Position numbers and translations under genes: made by a program. This document shows, in pieces, positions 21,470-31,480 of a DNA stretch of 48,926 nt; position 1 is the first letter of the stretch; each line of letters begins with the position of its first letter. The stretch spans positions 38,916-87,841 of the forward strand of contig NW_003546371.1 of NCBI RefSeq assembly GCF_000090795.2, in the 5' to 3' direction. The notes below the pieces were generated by a model. It was not told the DNA's origin, did no database searches, and saw nothing but the letters and a program-made list of their open reading frames with translations. Origin of the DNA: Amphimedon queenslandica. Taxonomy: Eukaryota; Porifera; Demospongiae; Haplosclerida; Niphatidae.

Positions 21470-21973
21470 TATGCAAATGGTTAGATGTGACTAGTGATTC
21501 TTTTACTTATGCCACACACACATCCACTAACCCCAGTCATAAAATTAACATGAGGAACCTGTTTGCATTGAAACTTGAATAATTGAAATAAAAAGAGTTC
21601 AGTTGGCCATTTTGGTATTTATTTATGCAACAAAAACAACCAGCTCCAGTAAGTATTAAGTAAGTTAAAGGCACAAATTATTAAGAAATACTTGCCTCTC
21701 TTCTTGCTCAGTACTTCCACAGCACTCCTGCAATCTCCTACGCTCCTGCACTCCAAACGAGCTTTTATTAGAACTACCTCTGACCTCAACAATTTTTAAC
21801 CCTCTGCTTCCTGGATTTTCGGAATTTTGACAAACTTCATGATTTTATTTTGCAAGAACTAGAGAGCATTGGGTGTTGAAATTTGGTCTACAAAGTTTAT
21901 ATTTGTTGCTTTATATGTGAAGTTAGTCAAAATTAAATTTTGAAAAAGTTGATTTTTTTTGCGGAAACCCTAA
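21456..21973. repeat. Right terminal inverted repeat of the 5.07-kb transposon
   Basis: Reverse complement of the left arm at 16906-17422. Ends GCGGAAACCCTAA at 21973. The minus-strand transposase frame begins at the inner edge of this arm. Confidence 0.92.
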
Positions 21974-22034
21974 CTATATTGCTGTCAGTGCAAGTAAATA
22001 TGCTAGAGAGTGTCAAGTTGCAAATACCTTTGAG

Positions 22035-22260
22035 CTATTGCAGTAGCTGTGAGAGAAGCTGTGCTGCACACAACTCCAAACGTGAGATAGAAATCCTTTT
22101 TATGGGAGATATACGAGACTTAGCAATCACTAATGACATACGTATATTACCATCTGTGTCTTGAGAATGAATATACATGACTGCAGCATCTGCATCTTCA
22201 AACGCATCACTCAAACCATGTAACTGAAAAGACTCCAACAGAGAAATAATAGCAGGTGAG
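22035..22260 (-). pseudogene. BEL/Pao RNase H segment
   Basis: The minus-strand frame contains FQLHGLSDAFEDADAAVMYI and SLVIAKSRISPIKRISISRL, followed by ELCAAQLLSQLL. This matches the BEL/Pao RNase H start (LHGFxDASxxAYGAVxYL) and the LVxAKxRVxPxKxxxIPRLEL motif. The first acidic residue is in LSDAF. It is the 5'-most remaining piece of the BEL and abuts the Gypsy LTR fragment at 22272. Confidence 0.85.
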
Positions 22261-22271
22261 AACCACTAGGT

Positions 22272-22955
22272 TGTGTGGCTGCTCCTCTTGCTGTACAATG
22301 CTGTGTGAACGAACAACTGGTGTTAAAATGATGTCTCTTAACTTTGAAATGGTACTTAGAATTATTATAATAATTGAGAGGTGTGTGAATGAGAGTTACG
22401 AAAGAAGAGACAGAGAAAGAAAAAGGAAGAGAAGGAAGAATGAAATACAAAACTCACTAATGTTACAAAACCAATAATATATAATTGCTAGAATCATATG
22501 TGAGTGAGTTTGACAGTGGACCGACTAGAGGATCGATAATGGATGAAGCCTTGGGGCTGAAGAGAGATAATAAGTAGATAACTGTAGAACAAATGAACGA
22601 AAGTCGAGAGAGTAGATTAGCTTAGATTAGCTTGAGAGATTATTTTCCTTTTATATGATGTGTATTGTGACGTAACAGGGACTTAATTATTGCTAAAATG
22701 AGCATACCACAGTACTCCCCCCCCCTGGTGAGTATATAAACGATACTTAACAATAAATTTTGAGTTGTTTGTGCCAGTGTACATGTCTCCCTGACCTGGT
22801 AGTTCTACTCAATGAAGATGCCAGAATAGGAGGATGGGGAGGAGGAGAATAGGGAAGAGAGGAGGAAAGAGAGGAAAAGAGTGGAGGGAAGGAGTGAGAG
22901 GGAGGAGATTGAGATTCATTGTCAAGCCTGTCCTCCTTGTCTAAATAGGCAAGTT
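22272..22955 (-). mobile_element. Truncated Ty3/Gypsy copy: one LTR plus the end of pol
   Basis: 22272-22711 is an LTR related to the pair flanking the complete element at 25.6-30.6 kb (TGTGTGG start, ACCACA end). The polypurine tract follows at 22712-22730, then the polymerase C-terminal tail with SRTTRSGRHVHWHKQ (minus strand, about 22760-22800) and a Ser/Pro-rich stretch. Similarity to the complete copy stops near 22955, about 45 bp before a TATA box. The rest of the element is gone, so this is a truncated relic. Confidence 0.85.
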
Positions 22956-22998
22956 TAATTGTGCTTATTAGGTTTGAATTGACTTCCTGTGAAACTGG

Positions 22999-23007
22999 TA
23001 TATAAAG
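22999..23007 (+). promoter_or_regulatory. TATA box of the bHLH-zipper gene
   Basis: TATATAAAG lies 54 bp upstream of the ATG at 23053. With the usual 25-30 bp spacing, transcription would start near 23030 and give a 5' leader of about 20-25 nt. It lies just outside the truncated Gypsy relic. Confidence 0.55.
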
Positions 23008-23052
23008 GCACATAACATTATAGCAACCTGAGCTGCTCCCGGAGTTGGAAAA

Positions 23053-24412
23053 ATGGCCGAAAAGCCCAAAGTTATGTCCAAAAAGAAACCTCAGGCACGG
23101 AGAGCCGTACGTTTCAGAGATAGAAGTCACGGGACACCAGAAAGAAGGTATCAACACATAGGCAGAGCTGTACCAAAAAGGCACCGTCGCGCCAATGATA
23201 CTGATAGTTCCTTCTCCTGTGACGATGATGAATGGATAGACCTCACGGACGAAGAAGAAGAGCCTACACCGAGGCCTTCATCGAACCCCCTCCCCAAAGC
23301 CAAAGGTATGTGTTTAGTGTAGCCGTATGATCAAATTACTCGAGCCTACATTGATCACTAAGCCCCAAGGCCATTACACTATCTCCTCAAATTAGTGTTT
23401 GAAACCGGTAGCTGGTTTCTGAACCACTTTGATGTAAGCTGGTTTGTAGTGTAAAAGGGACTCTACAGAGGTGTAGCGTCTAGGCTAACGTTTGAAAAGT
23501 GGGGGAGGGCTAATGCATACATACTGCTCACAACAATGTACCCTATACATGGAAATTTTCAAGGGGATTATTCTTTGTAAATGATGAATTTGCAGGATTT
23601 CCCAAGGCCAAATTTTTGTGAATTGATTCGAAGTGCCACCATTTTTGTATTAATTTGGAGAGTTAAAATTAATTTTCAATGACCCCTCATTTTGCAAAAT
23701 TTGCAAAAAAATTATCCCCTTGAAAAGCTATGATATATTATAATAATATTTATAGGGACCCCAGAGTCAACGAGGAGGTATGTATGATATGTAATTGTTC
23801 TGTATGTGCTATATGCTGCATGTGCATGTTTTTAAATGTCTTTCTCTTATTTGTAAGTCTTTTTTCTTCCTCCCTGCATTTATATTTTTAGAAATAGAGC
23901 ATTATCAAATGCTGTAAAGGATTTAAGAGATATTTTACCGAAGAAATGTGATACTTCCAATTACGCAAAGACAGTTAATTGTGCTTGTAAAGAACTTGAA
24001 GTAAGACCATTTGTTTGCTAAACCATGCACTATACATCAGTGCATGCATATCATGTTGCTTTCACTGCCTCGCATGCAAAGCTAAAGGACTTACAGTAAA
24101 GTTGCTTGTATCTAATCTTATGTCTGACCTTGCACATGCATGAATTCATTTCTTGATTAAATAATTTAGCCTGTATTTTTATTTTGCTTAGGCTAAAAAG
24201 AAAGAACTAGAAGCACTTAGACGGCAGGTAAAAGAATTAAAAGAAGAAATTGCTACTTTGAACAAGTAAGTATGCGTACACATTATGCAATATAGTCCAC
24301 GAAAACTATTATTGTTGGTCAGGCCCAACTGAATATTGTAAAAATACTGTGGTTATTATAGCTCTTTACTGTGTTTATTAACTTTCTCTCTCATAGCTTG
24401 CTGTATTGTTAA
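23053..24412 (+). CDS. bHLH-leucine-zipper protein, MAX-network-like, five exons
   Basis: Exons: 23053-23305, 23756-23777, 23892-24000, 24192-24265 and 24397-24412. All splice sites are GT/AG (donors gtatgt, gtatgt, gtaaga, gtaagt), and phases 1, 2, 0 and 2 agree across every junction. The predicted protein has about 157 residues. It has a basic N-terminus (KKKPQARRAVRF), an acidic patch (DDDEWIDLTDEEEE), then from about residue 85 a bHLH-like block: RRNRALSNAVKDLRDILP as basic end and helix 1, a loop with DTSN, then helix 2 running into a zipper (KELEALRRQVKELKEEIATL). RRN, LRDxxP and the Lys/Ala of helix 2 resemble the Myc/Mxd/Mnt group, which binds E-boxes as heterodimers with MAX. The basic region is short of Arg/His contacts, so DNA binding is uncertain. 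Stop usage is also uncertain: the other frame of the last exon (24397-24468) is open for 23 codons. This is the one likely host gene here. Confidence 0.6.
23556..23726. repeat. MITE-like inverted repeat in intron 1
   Basis: TTTTCAAGGGGATTATTCTTTG at the left is matched by an inverted copy (ending TCCCCTTGAAAA) at 23705-23726. The interior is AT-rich and non-coding. It explains why intron 1 (450 nt) is so much longer than the other introns of this locus. Confidence 0.7.
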
Positions 24413-24469
24413 AGCAAGTCAAAGACAGTATGGAAGATATTCTGTCTGAATATTCCAATGACTCTTGAT

Positions 24470-25095
24470 TATCATCATGATCATTATTATTAAGAATGAG
24501 ATTGTTCAGTATTAGTTATTATTATTGCTGTCATTATTGTTGTTATTAGTGTTTCAGAATATATGATTTATATGTACAGTGTATTATTTAAAAATTAGAA
24601 TCTTTCGTAGAATTTTTGTAGATTTAATTGCCACACCCTTAAAATGAATAAAAATTTGGGGTGGTTTTGGAGCCATTTTTTTGAAAAAAAGCCATGGGCT
24701 ATAGCCTTGAGTATTTTTCAGAATTTTGCTGTTTTCTTAAAATGGCCATAACTTGAAAAATTGAAGTTGGAATCACCTCAAACTTGCTACACAGCATAAG
24801 GACATCAATAAATGTAATATAAATTTGGGGTGATTTTGGATCCATTTTTTAGAAAAAACCATGGGGGTATTTTTCAAAATTTTGCCGTTTTCTTAAAAAG
24901 AGTCAGAATCAGTTCAAACTTGCTAGACAGCATAAGATCATCAATATGTATCAAATTGTAGGTTGATTTTGGAGCCATTTTTTGTATGGGCTTTAATAGT
25001 CCATGCTTTTTTCAAAAATTCACTACTATTAAAAATGGCCATAGCTAAACAAAATATCGTTAGGATCAGCTCAAACTTTCTATACATAATTATAT
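24470..25095. repeat. Three tandem copies of a 130-175-bp repeat
   Basis: A segment like aatttggggtggttttggag recurs at about 24651, 24824 and 24955, each followed by a ccatttttt tract, an AT-rich stretch and tcaaacttgct or a near match. Copies are degenerate. An AATAAA at 24647-24652, just before the first copy, could serve the upstream gene. A short ATT-rich stretch precedes the array at 24470-24560. Confidence 0.8.
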
Positions 25096-25620
25096 TACCG
25101 CTGCATGTGCAGGAAAAATATGCCTACACATCTTTGGCCAAAATCCATCATTATGATTATCAATACAAAGTAAAGTCCAACTTCAAATTAGTTCCTACAT
25201 ATTTTAGATATACAGTACAATGTTAGTACATATTCTTCAAACTGCTGCTCCCTCAGTTATCTCCTGCTATTGTGGACACTAGTCTAAAATAAGGACACCT
25301 CTATAATCCAGAGTTGTGTCAATTACATTATCAAAGAGCTTAAGCACAAGCCCAAGCCCTTCATTAAACAGTCAATTACAAGCCCAAGCCCAAGCCCAAA
25401 AATCTCTTTTCGGCTTAATTACAAGCCCAAGCTCTTTATCAAATGTATTTAATTACTTTACATGTACATGTATGATGTAGTTTTGCTGCCATTTTCAGTT
25501 TCAGTATTGTGCTCACTGAATGGGGCGTGGACTACTTTAATTGTCCACACATACACATACTATTGTGTAATGATTACTGAAAACAAAAAGCAGTGTCAGC
25601 TCAAAAGTTGAGGTTGAGGA
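25096..25620. repeat. Intergenic stretch with an AAGCCC hexamer patch
   Basis: No gene. Between about 25335 and 25435 the word aagccc occurs about nine times, partly in direct tandem (at about 25380-25400). The rest is AT-rich. Confidence 0.6.
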
Positions 25621-26066
25621 TGTGTGGCTGCTCCTCTTGCAGTACAATGCTGTGTTAATAAACAACTGGTGTTAAAATGATATCTCTTAACTTTGAAATG
25701 GTACTCAGAATTATTATAATAATTGAGAGGTGTGTGATGAATGAGAGATACAGAAGAAGAGAGAAAGAAAAGGAATAGAAGGAAGAATGAAATACAGAAC
25801 TCAGTAATGTTACAAAACCGATAATATATAATTGCTAGAATCATACGAGAGTGAGTTTTACAGTGGACCGACTATAGGATCGATAATGGATGAAGCCTCG
25901 GGGCTAGAGAGAGATAATAAGTAGATAACTGTAGAACGAACGAACGAAAGTCGAGAGAGTAGATTAGCTTAATAGCTTAGATTAGCTTGAGAGATTATTT
26001 TCTTTTTATATGATGTGTATTGTGACGTAACAGGAAATTAATTATTGCTAAGATGAGCATACCACA
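25621..26066 (-). repeat. 3' LTR of the Gypsy element
   Basis: Begins TGTGTGGCTG and ends ATACCACA on the plus strand; TGTGG and CCACA are the short inverted ends expected of an LTR. Related copies at 22272-22711 and 30145-30572. Confidence 0.88.
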
Positions 26067-26080
26067 GTGCTCCCCCCAGT
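26067..26080 (-). promoter_or_regulatory. Polypurine tract
   Basis: On the minus strand, ACTGGGGGGAGCAC directly abuts the LTR. This is where the primer for plus-strand DNA synthesis would form. Confidence 0.75.
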
Positions 26081-26309
26081 GAGTATACGAACGATACTTA
26101 ACAGTAGATTTTGAGTTGTTTGGGCCAGTCTACATGTCTCCCTGACTTGGTAGTTCTACTCGATGAAGATGTGGGAATTGGAGGAGGAGAAGAATAAGGA
26201 AGAGAGGAGGGAGGAGAGGAAGAGAGTGGAGGGGAGGAGTGAGAGGGAGGAGATTGAGATTCATTACCAAGCCTGTCCTCCTAGTCTATGAAAGCAGGTT
26301 TAAGTCTGT

Positions 26310-27560
26310 CTATGGAGACATTACTCTTTCTTCCATTGATAATGAGAGTGTAATACTTTTTCCCTCGGTATATGACTTTGTATGGTCCATCATAGGGCTT
26401 CTGTAATGCTGCACGAACAGCATCATGCCTAACCGATACATGAGAGAGTGCGCTTTGGGGAGATAAGAATTACGAGTATGTGAGCAAGTGGGTATGGCTT
26501 TGACGGACTGCATAGTAGAGCAGAGTGCTGTGGAGTATGTTGAAATATCGAGAAGAGGAACTGAACGAGGAGAAATCAATTCTCCAGGGACTCTTAGTGT
26601 TGCTCCATAGACCAGTTCAGCACTAATACAGCCAATATCCTCTTTAATGGCAGTGCAAATTCCTAAGAGAATCCAGGGCAGTCCAGATACCCAGTCTGTA
26701 GGAGAAGGTAGACACTTAATAGCAGCCTTTAATTGATGGTGTAGTCTCTCCACTAGTCCGTTAGCAATAGGGTGGTATGCCATAGTCCGGATACGCTGTG
26801 TACCAAGGATTCTCATCTGTTGAGACCATATAGATGACTCAAACTGTCTTCCTTGATCCGTAGTAATGAGTGATGGAACTCAAAATTGGGAAACCCATGT
26901 AGTAATCAACCCTAGTGCTACTGTCTCAGCAGTTGTATCCGGTAGTGGAGAACTTCTGGCCATCGAGTGAATCTATCCACCATAGTTAGTAGATAAGTGA
27001 AGCCTCTAGAGACAGGTAGTGGTCCAACTAGATCAATATGTAAGTAAGAAAATCTATGTAGAGGAGTAGGAAAGTGAGAAAGGGGAGTGACAGTGTGTCT
27101 TTGGACCTTGGTTTGTTGGCACTGGAGACATTGATGAGACCATTTCCGAACATCGGAGTTAATACCAGGCCAGACTAAACGACTGGTAAGTAATCGTTGT
27201 GATGCATGAATGCCTGGGTGTGACAAGGAATGTAGTGCTGAAAATACCATAAATCTCAATGAACTTGGTACAAATGGGCGAGATATCACAGTAGCTATAT
27301 CACAAACAATATTAGAAGTAGAGAAAGTAACAGGTACTTTTTGGTAGTACTAATGAGTGTTGTGAAGGAGACTTTAACAACCTGGTTAATTCAGGATCAT
27401 CCTGTTGTACCTCAGCCAGTTTCTGAAAATCTACTTCAGGTGGAGTATTAGTAGAGATGGAATTGATATTAGCACGAGACAAAGCATCTGCAGCTGAGTT
27501 AGCTGACCCCTTTACATGACGAATATCTGAGGTGAACTGCAGAATTAATCCACATGTCAA
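26310..27560 (-). pseudogene. Gypsy RNase H end and integrase (broken)
   Basis: Three frames follow each other. 27312-27560 has the RNase H tail DIRHVKGSANSAADALSRA. 26918-27289 has the integrase zinc finger (HxxSHPG, CLQCQQTK) and the first catalytic Asp in HIDLVGPL. The next frame carries the second Asp (ITTDQGRQF, about 26840-26870) and 26310-26816 carries the catalytic Glu in GLVERLHHQLK. All three DDE residues are present, but in different frames and with a stop before ITTDQ. The integrase would insert the cDNA into chromosomal DNA. Confidence 0.88.
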
Positions 27561-29280
27561 ACACGTCGTGGTGAATGTTGATTAGAGTGAAATAAGTGGA
27601 GATGTGTTACAGGTTTGTGGTCAGTCAATACGTAGAACTGCCGACCTTTTAAGGAGTTGCAAAAATGTTTAATTGCTAGATAAATTCGTAACAATTCTCT
27701 GTCAAACATACTAAACTTCTTCTCAGGTGGTTTCAAGGATCTGGAGAAGTATGCAAGGGGCTGCCAAGTATCATCAATCCACTGCTGGAGAACTGCTCCA
27801 ACAGCTACATCAGATGCATTTGTTGCGAGACTCAGCGTAGTGTCTGATTTAGGATAAGATAACAGTGTCACTTGGGTGAGAGCCTCCTTGATATTGTTGA
27901 ATGCAGCTATGGCTTCGTCGGTCCTTTGAATCTCTCTCTTTTTGTACTTTTTACCTAAGAAATAATTCAGTGGGGAAAGAATACATGCACAATTAGGTAT
28001 GAATCTATTATAAAAGTTTACTAGTCCCATAAACTCACGAAGTTTACGTTCAGTAGTTGGTAATGGAAAGGCGCAAAGTACTTCAACTTTCTCTGGGAGT
28101 GGGCGGATACCGTGCCGATCAATGAGATGACTGAGGAAGGTGATTTGCGATACCACAAACTCACACTTGTTTGGATTGATGACAGTGCCATGTTTACTGA
28201 AACACTGCAACACTGAGTGAAGGTGTTGCTTATGTTCTTTAGGGTTAGAGCTAGCTATGAAGACGTCATCAATATAAGTATATACAAAATGCATACCATA
28301 AAGGACTTGGTCCATGAACCTCTGAAAAGACTGTGCCGCATTACGTAATCCTAATGGCATTCTGACAAATTCAAACAACCCAAATGGAGTGGTGATTGCT
28401 GTCTTCGGTATATCAGCAGGTTCTATTGGGATCTGATGACAAGCACATACCAAGTCTAGCTTAGAGAATATATTTTTCCTATAAAGAGAAGCGGAAAAGT
28501 CGTGGATATGCAGGATTGGGTAACGGTCAGGTACAGTATTGGCATTGAGAGCTCTGTAATCACCGCAACGACGCCAGTCACCTGACTTTATTGGGACCAT
28601 GTGAAGCGGGGATGACCAGCAACTAGAAGAGGGGCAAATGATCTCCAGCGGTAACATGTATTCAAATTCTTTCTCAGCTATATTGAGCTTAGCAGGGGGT
28701 AATCTTCTAGTTATAGAGTCTGTGGGTGGCCCTGTGGTTTGAATGTGATGAGTTACAGAATGCTCAACTTGCAGTTGAGGAGTGCTCTGTACTACTGCAG
28801 GGTAGTCCCTTAGTATGACTTCATATACATTCTGAGGTTTTTCTGGGAGGAGTGTTAGACAGAGTGGTTGTTGATTAACTAATTGACCTTTTACCATTAC
28901 TTGAGTTTCTTGATCAGAGAGACAGTAATGAGACATATCAACAACTAGACCAAAGTGACGTAAGAAGTCTGCTCCAAGTATCGGTACAGCAACATCAGCA
29001 ACAATGAACACCCATTGAAAGGAACGTCTGAGACCCAAATCTAGGGTGAGCGTTTACCATAGGTAGTAATGGAGGTACCATTAGCTGCCTGTAGAGTGAG
29101 TTTCTGTTGACACCTCTTATCAGCAGCAGGAGTTATGACACTAACTGCAGCTCCTGTGTCAACAAGAAATCTAATAGCTTTAGATGGGTCGTAGATATAA
29201 AAGAAGCGACTAGGGGTTGAGTGGACAGCAACGTTAGTCACCATCAACGGCTGGCTGGGGTGTTTGACTGACGTGGACAA
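27557..29280 (-). pseudogene. Gypsy protease, reverse transcriptase and RNase H
   Basis: 29041-29280 has the aspartic protease motif FLVDTGAAVSVI. A frameshift at about 29041 separates it from the 493-codon frame 27557-29038, which starts with the end of the protease ([17 protein letters not shown]). The reverse transcriptase follows, with [18 protein letters not shown] and the catalytic YIDD in [13 protein letters not shown] (about 28250-28290). RNase H then has [15 protein letters not shown] and [19 protein letters not shown]; in the first of these the usual Asp after the strand reads TNAS. This is the longest undamaged frame of the element. Confidence 0.9.
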
Positions 29281-29395
29281 GGTTCACAGCACTGTCTTGC
29301 CTGATCTCCATAGCGCTGGTGATACCAGCAGAGAGCAGACTGTCGAGTTGGGGTATTACTCCTCAGGGAGTGTGGACAATTAGGTGGCGAATGAG

Positions 29396-30079
29396 TTAGA
29401 GAGCGTCCTCGAGCGGGCAATGAGGCGTACAAACAAGTTTAAGATAAGCGACTTCTTCACGGAGTTTAGTAACCTCTACCAGCAACTGTGCCTGATTGTC
29501 TGTGTCAGAGACAGTATTAACCGGTAGGAGACGAGTAGACACAGTGACCTCCATAATCTTAACAGCCAGTGTTGCAATCTCTTGCACTGTGTTGTTACCA
29601 GGAGTAGAAGCTAGTATCATTCTCACATTCCCAGGTAACCGCTGTAAGAAGAGCTCTTTTAGCAGCTATGCTGCATGATCAGATGTGTGTTTGCCCAGCA
29701 ACTGCTCCATACGTCTGAGCAGCTATGTGCGCTTTCTGTCTCCAAGCTCCTCTCCCTGGAATAGTTGCTGGAGTCTATGCTGACAAGAAGCAGCTGTCCA
29801 CTGTATCAGAGCAACTTTGATAGCATCGTATTGATCGGTATCAGGAGACTTGATGATAAGATCTAGGACTTCAGTAGCTATCTCGGGTGAGAAAGAGCTG
29901 ACAACATAATTATATTTAGTCTTCTGGTTAGTAATGCCTCGAGTACTGAATTGTGCCTCAACTTTGGCAAACCCGACCTCGGGGTCGGCCGGCCAATATG
30001 GAAGTAGTTTGAGGGCAACATAGGAGACAGAAGCGGTTGGAGCTCGGGCTCTAGTTGGGGCAGATTCATCATCTGACAA
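29396..30079 (-). pseudogene. Gypsy gag (broken)
   Basis: The frame 29723-30079 starts [14 protein letters not shown], 65 bp after the 5' LTR, and has the helical capsid-like stretch [19 protein letters not shown] typical of this group's Gag. The frames 29396-29626 and 29244-29432 continue it: the former has coiled-coil-like [14 protein letters not shown] and the latter [18 protein letters not shown], a CCHC-like zinc knuckle. Gag would form the particle and bind RNA. Frame breaks lie near 29700 and 29420. Confidence 0.8.
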
Positions 30080-30127
30080 AGTCGATCCGCTGCTGACGAG
30101 AGTACCGAGAGACCAGCTATATTGTCT

Positions 30128-30136
30128 GGGTCACCA
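30128..30136 (-). promoter_or_regulatory. Primer-binding-site candidate
   Basis: On the minus strand TGGTGACCC begins a few bases inside the 5' LTR, as expected for pairing with a tRNA 3' CCA end. The tRNA is not identified. Confidence 0.5.
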
Positions 30137-30144
30137 AATGAGGA

Positions 30145-30572
30145 TGTGTGGCTGCTCCTCTTGCAGTACAATGCTGTGTTAACAAACAACTGGTGTTAAA
30201 ATGATATCTCTTTAACTTTTAAATGGTACTCAGAATTATTATAGTAATTGAGAGGTGTGTGAATGAGAGTTACGGAAGAGAGAGAAAGAAAAGGAATAGA
30301 GAATAGAAGGAAGAATGAAATACAGAACTCACTAATGTTACAAAACCGATAATATGTAATTGCTAGAATCATATGAGTGAGTTTTACAGTGGACCAACTA
30401 GAGGATCGATAATGGATGAAGCCTCGGGGCTAGAGAGATAATAGGTAGATAACTGTAGAATAAACGAACGAAAGTCGAGAGAGTAGATTAGCTTGAGAGA
30501 TTACTTTCCTTTTATATGATGTGTATTGTGACGTAACAGGAAATTAATTATTGCTAAGATGAGCATACCACA
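30145..30572 (-). repeat. 5' LTR of the Gypsy element
   Basis: Matches the LTR at 25621-26066 apart from scattered changes and an 18-bp length difference. Ends ATACCACA at 30572, where Gypsy sequence stops. Confidence 0.88.
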
Positions 30573-31480
30573 AATACTTTAGCTATTTTGGAGACTTAAG
30601 TACGCTTAGTAAGTTTAGAGCTACAAAGGAATCAGAATCAGTAACACTGAAACAGATGGAGGGAGAAAAAACATTAATGTTGGACATTTTGAAAAATTGT
30701 TTTTCTTCTAATTCACAGTAATGTAATTAATTACAGAAAACAAAAAATTTGAAATAATTAATTGCTACCCATACAGTTTCAATGTGATGACTCGGAGATT
30801 TCTACACTAGGCAGCAGAAGAATTAGGCTGAACCTGAGGTATAATTAGTTTGGAACTCTGGAATAGCCACTGGGGGCTGAAGCAACTTCTTCAACTCATT
30901 TACTTCAGAGGTAAAGGCCGACAAAACACTAGCATAAGATACCCAAATCTTAACTTGATCCATATCCATAGAAAGACGATAGAACTCTGAGTAATTTAAA
31001 GGTAGTATGCAGAGAAGTAGCTTTAGTAATAGTAAAACCATCTTAATCTCTATCAACATCAGAATAAGATTCATCGTGTCCAGCGTGCTGTGCACTACGC
31101 TGATCATCAATAACACTATTATCTACAAATGCAGGTGGTGAAGGGACAGGTGCAGAAATTTTAAAAGTAGACCTAGACCTCAAGCTGCTACTCTGTTCAA
31201 ATTCCTTTTGGCTTCTTTTCCTATGAATCTTTGGAACCTTTACATTATTCTTAATGCAGTGGTCCAGTTTAATAATAATCATCATTGAGCTTCTTCCTCA
31301 ATGGATTTACAAAACCCTTTCTCTTTACCAAATCACTTCCAATATCTTTAAGTTCTAGCGACCTTGCCTTGCAGAATAGACAAAACCTAAGTGCCAAAAG
31401 CTTACCAATTTCAATATTCTCGAATTCTGGTGCAATATCTGACATAGGGGCATTTCATAGGCAGGAGCAAAAGCTACAGC
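30573..31480 (-). pseudogene. Probable LINE ORF1 remnant and spacer
   Basis: Minus-strand frames 31269-31445 (58 codons from an ATG, MSDIAPEFENIEIGKLLALR at the start), 31043-31285 and 30823-31116 look like successive pieces of one decayed protein ending at 30826. They resemble no domain I can name. About 50 bp later begins the 125-bp spacer shared with 14342-14465, which there precedes a LINE endonuclease. On that basis this is the ORF1 side of the same LINE family. Its right side is cut by the Harbinger insertion at 31484 and its left side by the Gypsy LTR at 30572. Confidence 0.5.

Larger units (their letters stand above)
16906..21973 (-). mobile_element. 5.07-kb DNA transposon with about 515-bp terminal inverted repeats
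   Basis: The left end starts TTAGGGTTTCCGC and the right end finishes GCGGAAACCCTAA. Both arms run inward for about 515 bp with only scattered differences. Between them are two convergent genes: a long transposase-like gene on the minus strand starting near the right arm, and an intact two-exon gene on the plus strand starting about 270 bp inside the left arm. The element interrupts the BEL pol. No clean target duplication is seen, perhaps because BEL sequence was also lost here. The TTAGGG start looks like the telomere word but occurs once only. I do not recognise the superfamily by name. Confidence 0.85.
14640..22270 (-). mobile_element. BEL/Pao retrotransposon pol remnant with nested insertions
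   Basis: Four minus-strand pieces read in order as the 3' half of a BEL/Pao pol: RNase H (22035-22260), a region just before the integrase zinc domain and that domain itself (16321-16900), the integrase core (15645-16320) and the integrase C-terminal domain (14650-14886). The first gap holds the 5.07-kb long-TIR transposon and the last gap holds a roughly 0.75-kb inverted-repeat element. Part of pol between the RNase H and the zinc domain is missing, so a deletion accompanied or followed the large insertion. No LTR pair is seen, and the reverse transcriptase is absent or lies beyond the Gypsy fragment that abuts at 22272. Confidence 0.8.
25621..30572 (-). mobile_element. Complete Ty3/Gypsy element with two LTRs
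   Basis: Two related LTRs (25621-26066 and 30145-30572) flank minus-strand gag and pol in the order gag, protease, reverse transcriptase, RNase H, integrase, as in Ty3/Gypsy. A polypurine tract lies inside the left LTR and a primer-binding-site candidate inside the right LTR. The LTRs differ by several substitutions and short indels. Frameshifts separate gag, protease, RNase H end, and the two integrase parts, so the copy is inactive. I could not find a target duplication. The style of RT and leader suggests the Mag-like branch, but that is a soft call. Confidence 0.9.

Noticed and set aside
22747-23184. 145-codon minus-strand ORF as one gene
   Set aside because: Its 3' part is the Gypsy pol tail and its 5' part is antisense to exon 1 of the bHLH-zipper gene.
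25335-25435. AAGCCC hexamers as telomeric repeats
   Set aside because: The word differs from known animal telomere repeats, is short and interrupted, and lies inside the window rather than at an end.
25600-30590. Target duplication for the complete Gypsy element
   Set aside because: The 5 bp outside the two LTRs do not match under any boundary choice within a few bases.
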